NCBI GenBank assembly: GCA_902794535.1
Contig: CADBHQ010000015.1
Coordinates: forward strand, 103,797-167,796
Origin: Fibrobacter succinogenes
Lineage (GTDB): Bacteria; Fibrobacterota; Fibrobacteria; Fibrobacterales; Fibrobacteraceae
Direction: 5' to 3'
Length of the DNA stretch: 64,000 nt
The notes beneath the pieces were generated by a model. It searched no databases, was not told the DNA's origin, and saw nothing but the letters and a program-made list of their open reading frames with translations. Each line of letters opens with the position of its first letter. The stretch's first letter is position 1. Position numbers and translations under genes: made by a program. This document shows, piece after piece, positions 26,294-35,423 of the stretch.

Positions 26294-28450
26294 TTAGCGA
26301 ATCGTGACAGCGCGGGTTTCGTTTCCGTAGCGGATTAGGAACTTGCCCGCATCCATAAAGTCCATGAGCATCATGGGTTCCGTTCTTTCGCGGCGAAGCA
26401 GGCGGCCCTGCAAGTCGTACACGAAAAGCATCTTGCCCGGAGCAAGTCCGAACAGGCTCACGCTCTTGCCGCCCACCACGGCGCGCCACTCACCCTGAAG
26501 CGTCGGCTGCACAGGCATGGTACCGCCGGTAATGACGAAGTTGTCGATGTAGCCAAATTCCTGAACATACGAGCCGTTCACCTTGACGTTAATGACATTC
26601 TTGTAATTGCTTACATTGCAGAACATTCCGGCAAACACGTGTTCATCGCCGCAACTGCTGTTCGCAAGCAGGCCCGTAATGGAATGACCATTTCCCAAGA
26701 AAGTTCCTTCGTAATCCCAAATAGCATCCCACACAAAATAGGTCAGCGAGTCATCGAGATTCAACGCGGAATCTTGCCATATATTTTCGTTGATGACAAT
26801 ATCGGAGTCAAGCGAGGCACATGCCTTGGGATCGCGCTCGATGCTATCCAAGGTGCCGTTGACAAGGCCCGCAAACCAATAGAGTTCTTCTTTATTCTTT
26901 AAGTGATAGCAACCCGTTGTATCCTGTTCAGGCTTTTGCGGAGCCGGAGTCCATTCCGCAAACAGTTCAACGCTTTTCTTTTCCGTCAACTGAACCGCCG
27001 AATAGTAGCTGAGTTTTTCCGGAGTCCAGCGATAGAATTTCGCACCTTCGCGAATGGGGGCCTTGAATTCAAAGCCGACATCGGCAGCATTGAATGCGGT
27101 CAAGTTTTCCAGATTATTTTCGCCACCGTTCATGTGGTACGTGATGGTATATTCCGTCGTATTCCACTTGGCGTAAACCGTAAGGTCTTCGGTGTTGCCC
27201 GCGGGGATTTCGGCAATCTCAGTTTCGAATAAGGAATCCGCAAACCAGCCCGCAAATTCAAAGCCAGACCAGTAAGCTTTACCAAGCACATACGCCGAAG
27301 AATCAGCCGACCACTTGACAACATGCGGTTTGTAGAAACTTTCACCATTGTAGAACTGGCCGCCATTCATTTCGACATCGATTACGAAGTAGCTTTTCCA
27401 TTTTGCATAGAGAGTCCAATCGCCAAAATGCTCCGTCTTGATCGTATCGATTTTTTGCGTAAAGTCTTCGTCCAAGAACCAACCTTCGAATTCATCGTTT
27501 TCTTTTTGCGGGTCGGCAAGAACAATGGCAGAATCGCCCTTGACATATCCCGCCGGATTCAGTTCGCTGTTTTCGCCACCATTCAACACATAGTGAATTT
27601 CAAACTGTACGCTATCAGCAGTCGGAGCTGTGTTTGCGACCGTAGAACGCAAGCCTTGAATAGAGACATCGGCATAGACATTCGTCATTTGGACAAGGCC
27701 AACAACCTTGCCCACAATTCCACTGGCATCACCACCCGAGAAATAGGAATCCGTAATGCCCAAGTTTCTTACAACCGTGACGCTCTTGCCCCACACATCA
27801 TTTTCGTCACCCAGCGTTACAAAAAAGCCATCGCTACCGCGCAAGCCAGAAATCTTGAAGCCATTGCCTTCAAAAGTTCCCTTGAACTTTAAAGGAATCC
27901 ACCAGACATAATCATCCCTAGACAAGTTTCCGGCGGAATCCAAAAGATTCTCATTCACTACGATATCGTTCTGGAGAGAAACGCAACCTTCGAATTTATA
28001 ATCGTCTTTTTTAGAAAACGCCGTAGAATCGGCAATTGAAACAGTCGCAATGCCGTAAAGTTCTTCGGCGGTATAGATCAAGTAGCAGCCGCGTTCATCT
28101 TGCTTGGGCGTTTGCGGAATGAGGCCCCATCTGGCATACACGCTAAAGCTGCCGAGATAGTTTGCAAGCACATACATGGAATAATCTTGGTATTCTCCAT
28201 AGTACATGTTAGGCGGAACATCCACGCCTTCAGAAAATTCAATGTACCACCCCAAAAAAGAATACCCATCTCGCGAGGGGGCCTTCAAATCGAAACGGCC
28301 CGCAGCCTCGTCGTAGCTCTCAGGATTTTCAGGATGATTGACGCCACCGTTCAGATTATAATTAATCGTGTAGGCGTTAGCCGACACTGCGACTAACAGC
28401 ATTAAGGACCCTAACACTGCGTAAACTGAACGAAACATTTTTCTCTTCAT
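26294..28450 (-). CDS. Secreted InlB-type repeat surface protein
   Basis: A 718-residue exported protein; the ATG at 28450 is preferred over the adjoining GTG at 28453. After a signal peptide (cut near SANA) it has four Listeria-Bacteroides (InlB B-type) repeats, each with a NGG strand and a (F/Y)xGW or YRW end: [29 protein letters not shown] and [10 protein letters not shown]. Two copies of a ~100-residue GLUG-like segment ([13 protein letters not shown] / [13 protein letters not shown], ending in GTFxGNGxxI) alternate with them. The C-terminus ([13 protein letters not shown], basic end) is sorting-type. Adhesion or glycan contact is inferred. Confidence 0.83.
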   Translation of the reverse strand: MKRKMFRSVYAVLGSLMLLVAVSANAYTINYNLNGGVNHPENPESYDEAAGRFDLKAPSRDGYSFLGWYIEFSEGVDVPPNMYYGEYQDYSMYVLANYLGSFSVYARWGLIPQTPKQDERGCYLIYTAEELYGIATVSIADSTAFSKKDDYKFEGCVSLQNDIVVNENLLDSAGNLSRDDYVWWIPLKFKGTFEGNGFKISGLRGSDGFFVTLGDENDVWGKSVTVVRNLGITDSYFSGGDASGIVGKVVGLVQMTNVYADVSIQGLRSTVANTAPTADSVQFEIHYVLNGGENSELNPAGYVKGDSAIVLADPQKENDEFEGWFLDEDFTQKIDTIKTEHFGDWTLYAKWKSYFVIDVEMNGGQFYNGESFYKPHVVKWSADSSAYVLGKAYWSGFEFAGWFADSLFETEIAEIPAGNTEDLTVYAKWNTTEYTITYHMNGGENNLENLTAFNAADVGFEFKAPIREGAKFYRWTPEKLSYYSAVQLTEKKSVELFAEWTPAPQKPEQDTTGCYHLKNKEELYWFAGLVNGTLDSIERDPKACASLDSDIVINENIWQDSALNLDDSLTYFVWDAIWDYEGTFLGNGHSITGLLANSSCGDEHVFAGMFCNVSNYKNVINVKVNGSYVQEFGYIDNFVITGGTMPVQPTLQGEWRAVVGGKSVSLFGLAPGKMLFVYDLQGRLLRRERTEPMMLMDFMDAGKFLIRYGNETRAVTIR

Positions 28451-28471
28451 CACTCTAAGTGACAGAGTGAA
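28450..28471. repeat. Inverted repeat at the start of the InlB-repeat gene
   Basis: TCACTCT and AGAGTGA flank a 7-base spacer and reach the ATG at 28450. In the mRNA it could form a hairpin that covers the start codon; as DNA it could be an operator. No direct evidence for either. Confidence 0.4.
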
Positions 28472-28480
28472 TATATATCA

Positions 28481-28514
28481 AAAAAATCCAGATTCTCATA
28501 GAACCTGGATTTTA
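28481..28514 (-). terminator. Terminator of the GH5 gene at 28548
   Basis: AAATCCAG and CTGGATTT pair with an extended inner stem; on the minus strand it is followed by TTTTT. It lies 34 bases after the GH5 stop codon. Confidence 0.85.
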
Positions 28515-28547
28515 CCTTAACCTTAAACGTAATTTTACAAAGTTATG

Positions 28548-30011
28548 TTATCTAACATTTACCTTGGTCAAATTACCCTTGCACTTAGCAAAATAAATGC
28601 CAAGCGGTAATCCTTCCAGCGAAAGGTTATTCGCGGCGCGGCGAACAAGGCCTCCGTTCATATCAAACAAAGTAATATCGCCATCCGCTTCGAGGCGATT
28701 TTCCACACGGACTATTTGACCCATATTTGTGGCCAGCGACTTCGCCGCAGTAATCTTTGTCGGGCCAGCAAAGTCTTCGACATGCGTGATTCCATTGTTC
28801 TCATAGTCGGCAAGTCCATAAGCATGGCGCATGATGTTCAAAATTTCCAAATCGAATATAGAACCATCCGGTTCCGATTGCCTGCGGATAATCGTCATGT
28901 TGTTTTCGCCTTCGTGGCCCGTATCCCAAGCGACAGGCACCACCTTGTGCTTGAAGGCAGAATTCATTAGGTAGTCATAATACGCGAGGCGACCTTTGCG
29001 GTGCTTAGCGTACTTGTCACCAGTCAAAACTCCCACACGGTCATTCGCGCCGAATTCGCCGATTAAAACAGGTACACCCTTGTCGACAAAGTTCGTCTTC
29101 ATTTTACCAAACTGGTCATCCATGCGGTCACCCGTACAAGGGTCGCCCATGGCACCCGCCCAAGCGTTATAGCCGCAATTGTGAATGATGTCGTCACCGG
29201 TCGCCAAGTCTTCTGTACCCCAGTAATACTGCGGATAAACTTGAGCCCCCCAATCAGCAACATCGTTCATGAGCGTGTAGGTGTACGGATCGTAGTAATG
29301 CACCTCGACCATCAAGCGGTCCGCAATTACATCTTTCGGGAGCTTAGACACCGGCATGACTTCGCAGGTGCGGTCTACACTTGTCGACGGACCTTGAATC
29401 ACAAGCGTACGGCTCGCATTGTTGCCACCGGTAGCGCGCACGGCATCCACAAAGGTCTGGTGGTATGTCATGAGGATTTCAGTTTCGTGCTTGTAATTGT
29501 CGTCGGTAGTCGCAGGTTCATTCGCACTCGCGAACAGCAAGTTTTCGTTGTAATTCTTGAAGTGGTTTGCAATCTGTGTCCAGTAAGCCTTCTGCTTTGC
29601 ATTCACTTCGTCTTTCTTGTCGTCGCTCAAATTGCCTTCAAGCCAGCCGCCATCCCAGTGAATGTTCAAGACAGTCACAAGTCCTGCGCGCATGCACATG
29701 TCCACGACCGTCTGCACCGAATCCATCCAGCTTTCATTAATCACGCCATTTGTCGCATGGCTATCCCAAGCGCACGGAATGCGAATGGTGCTAAAGCCCG
29801 CCGCCTTGACCGAGTCGATGTAGGCTTCGGTCGGGAACTTGTTGCCCCAACCGGTCGGATTCCCCGGTACTTCCATCGTATTACCGATGTTGATGCCGAA
29901 ACCCATCTTCTCGAAAATTTGATTTGCAGTAGGGAGCGTCTCGGCGAACGAGAACGAAACCCCAGAAATGGAAGCGGCCACTGCCGCAGTCCGTAGAATG
30001 CTTTTAAGCAT
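28548..30011 (-). CDS. Secreted GH5 endoglucanase
   Basis: A 487-residue family 5 enzyme. The ATG at 30011 is chosen because AAGGG lies 7 bases upstream and a signal peptide follows (MLKSILRTAAVAAS...FAE). Catalytic domain about 25-390: GFGINIGNTME, STIRIPCAW, NIHWDGGW, acid/base Glu165 in ASANEP, VEVHYYDPY, nucleophile Glu319 in IGEFGAND, and VAWDTG near the end. The last ~70 residues (ITLFDMNGGLVRR, LEGLPLGIYFAKC) are a sorting-type domain. Likely cellulase or related beta-glucanase; subfamily is not assigned with certainty. Confidence 0.92.
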   Translation of the reverse strand: MLKSILRTAAVAASISGVSFSFAETLPTANQIFEKMGFGINIGNTMEVPGNPTGWGNKFPTEAYIDSVKAAGFSTIRIPCAWDSHATNGVINESWMDSVQTVVDMCMRAGLVTVLNIHWDGGWLEGNLSDDKKDEVNAKQKAYWTQIANHFKNYNENLLFASANEPATTDDNYKHETEILMTYHQTFVDAVRATGGNNASRTLVIQGPSTSVDRTCEVMPVSKLPKDVIADRLMVEVHYYDPYTYTLMNDVADWGAQVYPQYYWGTEDLATGDDIIHNCGYNAWAGAMGDPCTGDRMDDQFGKMKTNFVDKGVPVLIGEFGANDRVGVLTGDKYAKHRKGRLAYYDYLMNSAFKHKVVPVAWDTGHEGENNMTIIRRQSEPDGSIFDLEILNIMRHAYGLADYENNGITHVEDFAGPTKITAAKSLATNMGQIVRVENRLEADGDITLFDMNGGLVRRAANNLSLEGLPLGIYFAKCKGNLTKVNVR

Positions 30012-30083
30012 AAACAACCCTTTAGGGAAGCGCATGCAACCCTTATTTAAACAACCCAGCTAAAATATACATCCTGTCGCAGG

Positions 30084-30117
30084 AAAAACAAAAATCCACG
30101 CCGGAAAAAGCGTGGAC
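30084..30117 (-). terminator. Terminator after the HExxH gene
   Basis: TCCACGC and GCGTGGA pair around an 8-base loop; the minus strand continues into TTTTTGTTTTT. It lies 27 bases past the stop at 30143. Confidence 0.87.
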
Positions 30118-30142
30118 GATTTATCAAATTGGCACAAGCCCG

Positions 30143-30634
30143 TTACTTCGCGCTCATAATCGCGACAAGGTCCGCATTGCTCAAATTCGTCTTTTCGTTT
30201 AGGGCGGTTGCGATCGCGGTAAGCGGTTTTCGGCAGGCCATCATCAAGTTATACACCTGCTCAACGACATTCGCTTCGGAAAGCTGGTAATAATAGCAAG
30301 ACGCCTGGAAGCTCTGGTAGTCCGGATCGCTCCGGTAAAGTTCCATCGGGAGTTCCTTCATGACGGTGTCGAGGTCACAGGCGAAATTCTTGCGAAACAA
30401 GAAATCCGACATGTGTCCCGCAATCGCAATGTGGGCGGAACCTTCGAGCGAGTTCCCCAGCATGCGCGTGACGCTCGGCTTTTCTTTGGAATTGTTGATT
30501 TTAACGTAATCGATGGGGCGTTTGAACAGAATCGCAATCAAAGCGTGGCCCGCCTCATGGCGGCAAAGCTTTTCGTATTCCTGTTCACCGAAAAATTCAA
30601 TTAAAGATTCGCGAGTTAAAATTTGTTCTGACAT
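30143..30634 (-). CDS. Solitary M41-like HEAGH protein
   Basis: A 163-residue cytoplasmic protein with no signal peptide. Residues 26-30 are HEAGH, the zinc site of FtsH-type (M41) peptidases, followed by a strand, a GSAHIAIAGHMSDFLF segment that resembles the FtsH 'AGRxAE' helix, and CDLDTV at 86-91 where the third ligand (Asp) is expected. It lacks the AAA+ ATPase and membrane parts of FtsH, so it is about a quarter of that length. Could be a stand-alone peptidase domain or an adaptor. Ends at its own terminator; 27 bases downstream of the nitroreductase gene. Confidence 0.72.
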   Translation of the reverse strand: MSEQILTRESLIEFFGEQEYEKLCRHEAGHALIAILFKRPIDYVKINNSKEKPSVTRMLGNSLEGSAHIAIAGHMSDFLFRKNFACDLDTVMKELPMELYRSDPDYQSFQASCYYYQLSEANVVEQVYNLMMACRKPLTAIATALNEKTNLSNADLVAIMSAK

Positions 30635-30661
30635 ATTTCAATCTCTGCGTAAATTAGACTG

Positions 30662-31252
30662 CTACACAAATACGACTTCGTTTCCGATGCGCGGAGATTC
30701 CGTACGATTCGGGAGGCCGGATTCTGTGTCGGCGTAGCCAATGGCGACCGAGGCATACACACGTTCGTCATCTTTAAGGCCGAGGGAGCGCAGGTATTCG
30801 AGGAGCGTCGGATCTTCATTCAGCCACTTGAGCTGATTGATATAGCAACTGCCGAGGTCGAGTTCGTTCGCAGCAAGCATCATGTTTTCGACAGCGCAGG
30901 CGACATCGGCCATATTATTGCCGTATTCCTTCTTGTTTGCAACCACAATCAATACAGGCGCGGTATAGCAGAAAGAATAGTTGCCCTTGCGAGCAAGCGT
31001 AATCGAATTCTTGAGACTCTTGTAAAGGTCTTCGCGGAGTTCCATCGCAGCAAAAGCGGACTGCACGAGTTCCTTGAGCTTTGCAATCACTGCAGCGTCC
31101 GAAATCACAAAGAAATGATTAGTCTGCGCGTTGCCGCCGGTGGGTCCGAAACGGCCAGCCTCAACGATGGTCTGCAATTTTTCAAGTTCTACAGGTTGCG
31201 CCTTGAACTTGCGGGTACTACGGCGTGTTTTGATAGCTTCGAGTATGTTCAT
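30662..31252 (-). CDS. Nitroreductase family flavoprotein
   Basis: A 196-residue FMN-dependent oxidoreductase of the nitroreductase fold. The N-terminal AIKTRRSTRKF is the FMN phosphate-binding motif, followed by FGPTGGNAQTNHFFVI, and near residues 120-150 the segment VACAVENMMLAANELDLGSCYI typical of the family. The natural substrate is unknown; many members reduce quinones, flavins or nitroaromatics with NAD(P)H. Probably co-transcribed with the HEAGH protein gene 27 bases downstream. Confidence 0.9.
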   Translation of the reverse strand: MNILEAIKTRRSTRKFKAQPVELEKLQTIVEAGRFGPTGGNAQTNHFFVISDAAVIAKLKELVQSAFAAMELREDLYKSLKNSITLARKGNYSFCYTAPVLIVVANKKEYGNNMADVACAVENMMLAANELDLGSCYINQLKWLNEDPTLLEYLRSLGLKDDERVYASVAIGYADTESGLPNRTESPRIGNEVVFV

Positions 31253-31280
31253 ATCAAGCTCCTTCGCGGATTTTGAAAAC

Positions 31281-32111
31281 TTAGTTTTTTACACAACGAA
31301 TGGACATAGCCCAATCCTTAGACTTATCTGGGTTATCATAAATATAAACTCCACCAGAATTCATCATGCCATTGACCGTTACAAACGCGGCATAATTCGT
31401 ATTATTTCTATATGAATAATCTTCGGTAGCACTCCAAAAAAAGGAGAAATAGGCGTGTCCACAAAAAAGATTGTTGCGAGAATCCTCGTAGCTATAGCAA
31501 TTGCACGAAGTAAGGCTCCTTGTGGCGCGAGCACCACCAGGCAGCGCCGCAAAACCAAATCGATCTACGGACTCAACTGGAACTTTATGAGAATAATCAT
31601 CAGCCCACTCACCCATTCCCGCAACCCAGCCGTAGGGCGTTCTTATGCTCGCTCCACTTCCCTCATCACCATTATGAAATTCCATAAATTCAATTAGTTT
31701 TCTCCATTCACTTTTTGTGGGAATATGCCAATTATCAGGGCATATCCCCTGATGAACAGAATCCACCTGTTCATAATAAAAAGCATTATCCGTCAAATAC
31801 CGTCTATCCAAATTCATAGCAACATCCCAAGTGTACAGACGACCATAAATCTCGCAGGAATCCGGTTCATCATTGTAGCAGAAACTAGAGTCCAAGACAT
31901 AATCCAAATTTTCAGCCATCCACCATTGATCGCCAATCTTAACAACTTCGTATTTCTTACCATCGCGAGAGTCCGCGATGGTATCCCGAACAACATCATT
32001 TTCAGTCCAAAGATCTCCCGTTTCCGCAGCAGCATTTTCATCCAATGAGCCGACCGTATCTATAGAACAAGCCATCACAAACAACAGCAGTATAGCAAAA
32101 ATCCATCTCAC
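31281..32111 (-). CDS. FISUMP-domain lipoprotein
   Basis: A 276-residue lipoprotein with Cys15 as lipid site (LLLFVMAC). From about residue 45 it has the Fibrobacter major paralogous domain: DSRDGKKYEVVKIGDQWWMAENL, CYNDEPDSCEIYGRLYTWDVAM, CPDNWHIPTKSEWRKL, and an ending with SIRCVKN. The start is a GTG at 32111 directly abutting the TAG of the upstream gene (TAGGTGAG), so it is probably translated by re-initiation. The role of this domain is not known; it is a C-type-lectin-like fold candidate in surface proteins. Confidence 0.87.
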   Translation of the reverse strand: MRWIFAILLLFVMACSIDTVGSLDENAAAETGDLWTENDVVRDTIADSRDGKKYEVVKIGDQWWMAENLDYVLDSSFCYNDEPDSCEIYGRLYTWDVAMNLDRRYLTDNAFYYEQVDSVHQGICPDNWHIPTKSEWRKLIEFMEFHNGDEGSGASIRTPYGWVAGMGEWADDYSHKVPVESVDRFGFAALPGGARATRSLTSCNCYSYEDSRNNLFCGHAYFSFFWSATEDYSYRNNTNYAAFVTVNGMMNSGGVYIYDNPDKSKDWAMSIRCVKN

Positions 32112-32783
32112 CTACGGTTCTCCTCCATACCAAGTAAAGTCACCATTTTCATCAATAAAGACAATCTTTCGACCATCTTTCACAATTCTAAACTTAGGGC
32201 GTTGAGAAATAAATTTTCCATCGCGAATTTCATATAAGTTATTATCGACTTTCAAATAATGTTGAAGAAAGGAAACCGATTCATCTAAATTCACCCAATT
32301 TTCAAGTTCCAGCGTATCTAAGTCCTTCTTATCTTTATCCACAAGAATAAGACCCGTATTTCCTCTAAATTCAGGGAACGTCACCGCATCAAGGCAAAGA
32401 AATTGCCCATCAATTTCACCCATGGCAAAGCAGTTTTCCATCCACTTCTCAAGGGCAGACGAATCCACATTTCCCACAGCAACTAATTCTTCTAGAGATT
32501 TCTTTTTCTTGCCAACCCATCGGGATTGCATCCCCACGGGATAATAATATTTTGACACCACCTCTGTATAAGAACCGTCATCCCAACCCATAAAGTGATT
32601 ATCATTCTTATAGCCATAAATTTCATCAACAACAGAAACTACGGCCGTGGTGTCATCTATCAAGCCTTCATAAGACCAAATAAAATATTCCTCCCGTTCC
32701 TCGTAGTCATAGCCCACGCAAGCACATAAAAAAAGCACAACCCCCAAAAGCAACAAATGAAACACATTCTTATATAAAATCAT
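32112..32783 (-). CDS. Lipoprotein of unknown function
   Basis: A 223-residue protein starting at 32783 (MILYKNVFHLLLLGV) with a lipobox at Cys22 (LFLCAC). The mature part is acidic and aromatic, with repeated Asp-Asp and Tyr-rich strands and an ending GRKIVFIDENGDFTWYGG. I recognise no family. It starts 7 bases after the 837-residue lipoprotein gene and its stop touches the next gene's GTG, so it sits in the same transcript. Confidence 0.75.
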   Translation of the reverse strand: MILYKNVFHLLLLGVVLFLCACVGYDYEEREEYFIWSYEGLIDDTTAVVSVVDEIYGYKNDNHFMGWDDGSYTEVVSKYYYPVGMQSRWVGKKKKSLEELVAVGNVDSSALEKWMENCFAMGEIDGQFLCLDAVTFPEFRGNTGLILVDKDKKDLDTLELENWVNLDESVSFLQHYLKVDNNLYEIRDGKFISQRPKFRIVKDGRKIVFIDENGDFTWYGGEP

Positions 32784-32790
32784 CTTCACC

Positions 32791-35304
32791 TTACCTATCC
32801 TTGACACAAACTGGGACAACTAGCGGGTATAAATCTTTCGGGCATTCAATCATACGAACATCTTTTGCAGAAGTATCAAACACATAACTACCTTTACTAA
32901 GTTCAACGCAATATTCAATGTCATTATTTTTTTCAGTGGATGTCCACATCAATCTATACTCCTTAAAGTCTTTAGATTCCGAAGATACGTCATAGGTTCT
33001 ATAAAGATCGCCAGAAAATTGTATTGGAGTAAGCCGCCAAACCTGATAACGTCTCCATTCCGTTGTATCAGGAATGTGAAAGCCTTCTGGACAAAAATTT
33101 TGGGCTGATTGATAATCAGAGAAATTATCAGTATTATATCCATACATTTTGAGTGACCTAATAGAATAATCAAAGGTGGCATTCCAGTCTGCGACAAATG
33201 AATCATAACTATCGCTTTTATTTACAATCACATCATAGCTGACAAAAGAATCCTCCTTGCTTACAGGAAAAACAAATAAATCATGAACCGGAATAGGCAA
33301 AGCCCCAGAATATTCCTTGTTATAGGCCCATGCTGAATATTCTTTTCCTCCCGCAATCACCTTTTTGCAATCTAAACTTTTTCCTTTCCGTTTAAAAACA
33401 TAGGTGACGCCTTTATAATCCACAATATATGTAGAATCCTCAACATACTTTCCACTAGTCATAGTCATATCATCGAGTACTTTATAATGGTATGCAATTT
33501 GCCATTTGCAGGCAGATCCTTCAGAAGGGCAAGTACAACTTAACAATTCGTTATACGTCGAATCATATTCAAGCGACATACCTATAGTACTCGAAGGACA
33601 GGGTTTATACTGATTTTTTTCATATATCAAGGACTCTATTCCTGTCATCGTCCTCCACTTGCCCACATAGAAACGACCCGTTTTTAAGACAGCTTCGCAA
33701 ATATAATACGTACCGTCATATTTTTTTATTGAACCCTCCGTGAGAGAATCGCAAACATCTTCGTTCAATATAACAGGCAAGACTTCTTCTTCGGAAATTT
33801 CTCGCCATTCTTCCCCACACATATAATATTTATCATCTCGTTTTACCACAACATCCCTGTTATAGGAATCACAGGTATCTCCATAAAAAACAGGCGCCGC
33901 AACCTCTCTCCAATTGCCATAATGACATTGATAATATTTACGCAGCGGAACATCCACAGTCTCACCTTCATTTTCCGAAGTGCAAAATTTATCTATGTAA
34001 TCACTCGCGCTAATAGAGGTCCAACGGACTCCTTGACACTGATAATAAGATGAATCCACATAGACCTTTTTCTTTGAAATAACGGAATCACATTCTCCAT
34101 ACTGTTTCCACACGTTATATTCCCGCAGATTGTTTTGTATAGTAGAAGAGTCAGGTATTTCATTATTCCATTTATAATAATTATTATATGAATTTTTTTT
34201 GCATATAAATAATTCGCCAACATAAGGTCTAATTAAACCCAACGTTTTTTCATCGCAACTGCGATACAAAATATTCATGGACTGAGCAACACCAACGGCA
34301 TTCCACAATAAATTACCATCACAATAATACAACCCGTCTTTAAAAATTACCGTATCTTTTCTGCCGTCCCAGCACAAGCCATTCTCCACTTCAATTTCAG
34401 AGAACGGAACCCAAGCAAAACTTGAATCGCTGGAGTCCATTCGGCAAACATATTTTTGTTCAAAATACCTACTATCCTTAACTTTGTTGCTGACGGAATC
34501 ATAACGACTGTCGGCATCACATTTCGAAAAACCATACGCATCTTCCAAAATAATTGAAAGCGCAGCCCCGCTCAACGTACTCTGTAACGCAGCATCTGCA
34601 ATAGCTGTCTTTGTAGCATAATCGTCCAACTTGACCTCTGTTCCAATTTTTGATCTTAAATCCTTAAAATTTTCATAGAAAGTACTATCCGATTTTTCTC
34701 CATATCCAAGCACTAAATAAGGTAAAGCCAAAAGCATCTTTTCTTCTATATCACTATTAATTGAGCCCTCATAATCCAAAAAATGATAAATCTCTCGTAG
34801 GGCTTTTTTATTCGCTATTCCCATATAAAAATTTTCATTCTTAATCAATTCTTCCACACGATGTGCAGATATAGCACCAAATAAATCTAAATAAGCCGCA
34901 TTAACATAATTGTACACCGAAAAATTCATCTTAAAGTTGCCGTTATCACCATGAACGCAAACGAAATCAAAGCGAGCATAACGCAAAGGCACATCCATAG
35001 AATCTACAGAAAAGTGATACCCTTTTGAATTCTTTGAAATAACAGCCGCAACGGTATCCAAAGCCTGCAAATCTTCATCAACAAAAACAACTGACAATTT
35101 TATAGGAACAAGAGAATCAATCAAACGAAAATCGCCGGCAATATTCGTTTTTATAGTATCATCACCAGGAGAATACGGATTTTCTTCATCAATGTATTTA
35201 AAGTCCGAAGCCTTGGAATGCACATCATATTCACATGCTATAAGAAACACCGTCGTCAAAACGACGCAATACAATTTTAAAACATCCCAAAGAATTTTTA
35301 GCAT
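32791..35304 (-). CDS. Lipoprotein with Cys/Trp repeats and FISUMP domain
   Basis: An 837-residue lipoprotein (Cys24 in VFLIAC). Residues about 50-260 form an N-terminal domain shared with the two upstream lipoproteins (Ig-like strands, then a helical segment with PYLVLGYGEKSDSTFYENF). From about 270 to 620 come about seven repeats of 40-55 residues, each with a first Cys, a Y-Y-x-C core and a closing Trp (YYCDGNLLW, YYQCQGVRW, YYQCHYGNW, YYMCGEEW). The C-terminal FISUMP domain has CPEGFHIPDTTEWRRY and ends VVPVCVKDR. Likely a surface-exposed stalk carrying a recognition domain (inference). A terminator precedes it, so it may have its own promoter. Confidence 0.83.
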   Translation of the reverse strand: MLKILWDVLKLYCVVLTTVFLIACEYDVHSKASDFKYIDEENPYSPGDDTIKTNIAGDFRLIDSLVPIKLSVVFVDEDLQALDTVAAVISKNSKGYHFSVDSMDVPLRYARFDFVCVHGDNGNFKMNFSVYNYVNAAYLDLFGAISAHRVEELIKNENFYMGIANKKALREIYHFLDYEGSINSDIEEKMLLALPYLVLGYGEKSDSTFYENFKDLRSKIGTEVKLDDYATKTAIADAALQSTLSGAALSIILEDAYGFSKCDADSRYDSVSNKVKDSRYFEQKYVCRMDSSDSSFAWVPFSEIEVENGLCWDGRKDTVIFKDGLYYCDGNLLWNAVGVAQSMNILYRSCDEKTLGLIRPYVGELFICKKNSYNNYYKWNNEIPDSSTIQNNLREYNVWKQYGECDSVISKKKVYVDSSYYQCQGVRWTSISASDYIDKFCTSENEGETVDVPLRKYYQCHYGNWREVAAPVFYGDTCDSYNRDVVVKRDDKYYMCGEEWREISEEEVLPVILNEDVCDSLTEGSIKKYDGTYYICEAVLKTGRFYVGKWRTMTGIESLIYEKNQYKPCPSSTIGMSLEYDSTYNELLSCTCPSEGSACKWQIAYHYKVLDDMTMTSGKYVEDSTYIVDYKGVTYVFKRKGKSLDCKKVIAGGKEYSAWAYNKEYSGALPIPVHDLFVFPVSKEDSFVSYDVIVNKSDSYDSFVADWNATFDYSIRSLKMYGYNTDNFSDYQSAQNFCPEGFHIPDTTEWRRYQVWRLTPIQFSGDLYRTYDVSSESKDFKEYRLMWTSTEKNNDIEYCVELSKGSYVFDTSAKDVRMIECPKDLYPLVVPVCVKDR

Positions 35305-35330
35305 GCAATAAAATATACATCCTGATCAAT

Positions 35331-35361
35331 AAAAAAAACACTGCCTAGCGAGAACTAGGCG
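35331..35361 (-). terminator. Terminator between two large lipoprotein genes
   Basis: GCCTAG and CTAGGC pair around a 6-base loop; on the minus strand it is followed by AGTG and eight Ts. It lies after the 922-residue lipoprotein gene. Confidence 0.82.
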
Positions 35362-35389
35362 ATTGGAATACAAATAAAGCGGATGAAAA

Positions 35390-35419
35390 GACTTCGTTTC
35401 ACTCCGCTCAGAATGACAA
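35390..35419. repeat. Interspersed repeat fragment
   Basis: On the minus strand it reads TCATTCTGAGCGGAGTGAAA followed by CGAAGTC, a short element of a type found scattered in intergenic regions of many bacterial genomes. It lies between a terminator and the upstream stop codon. Confidence 0.55.
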
Positions 35420-35423
35420 AACA

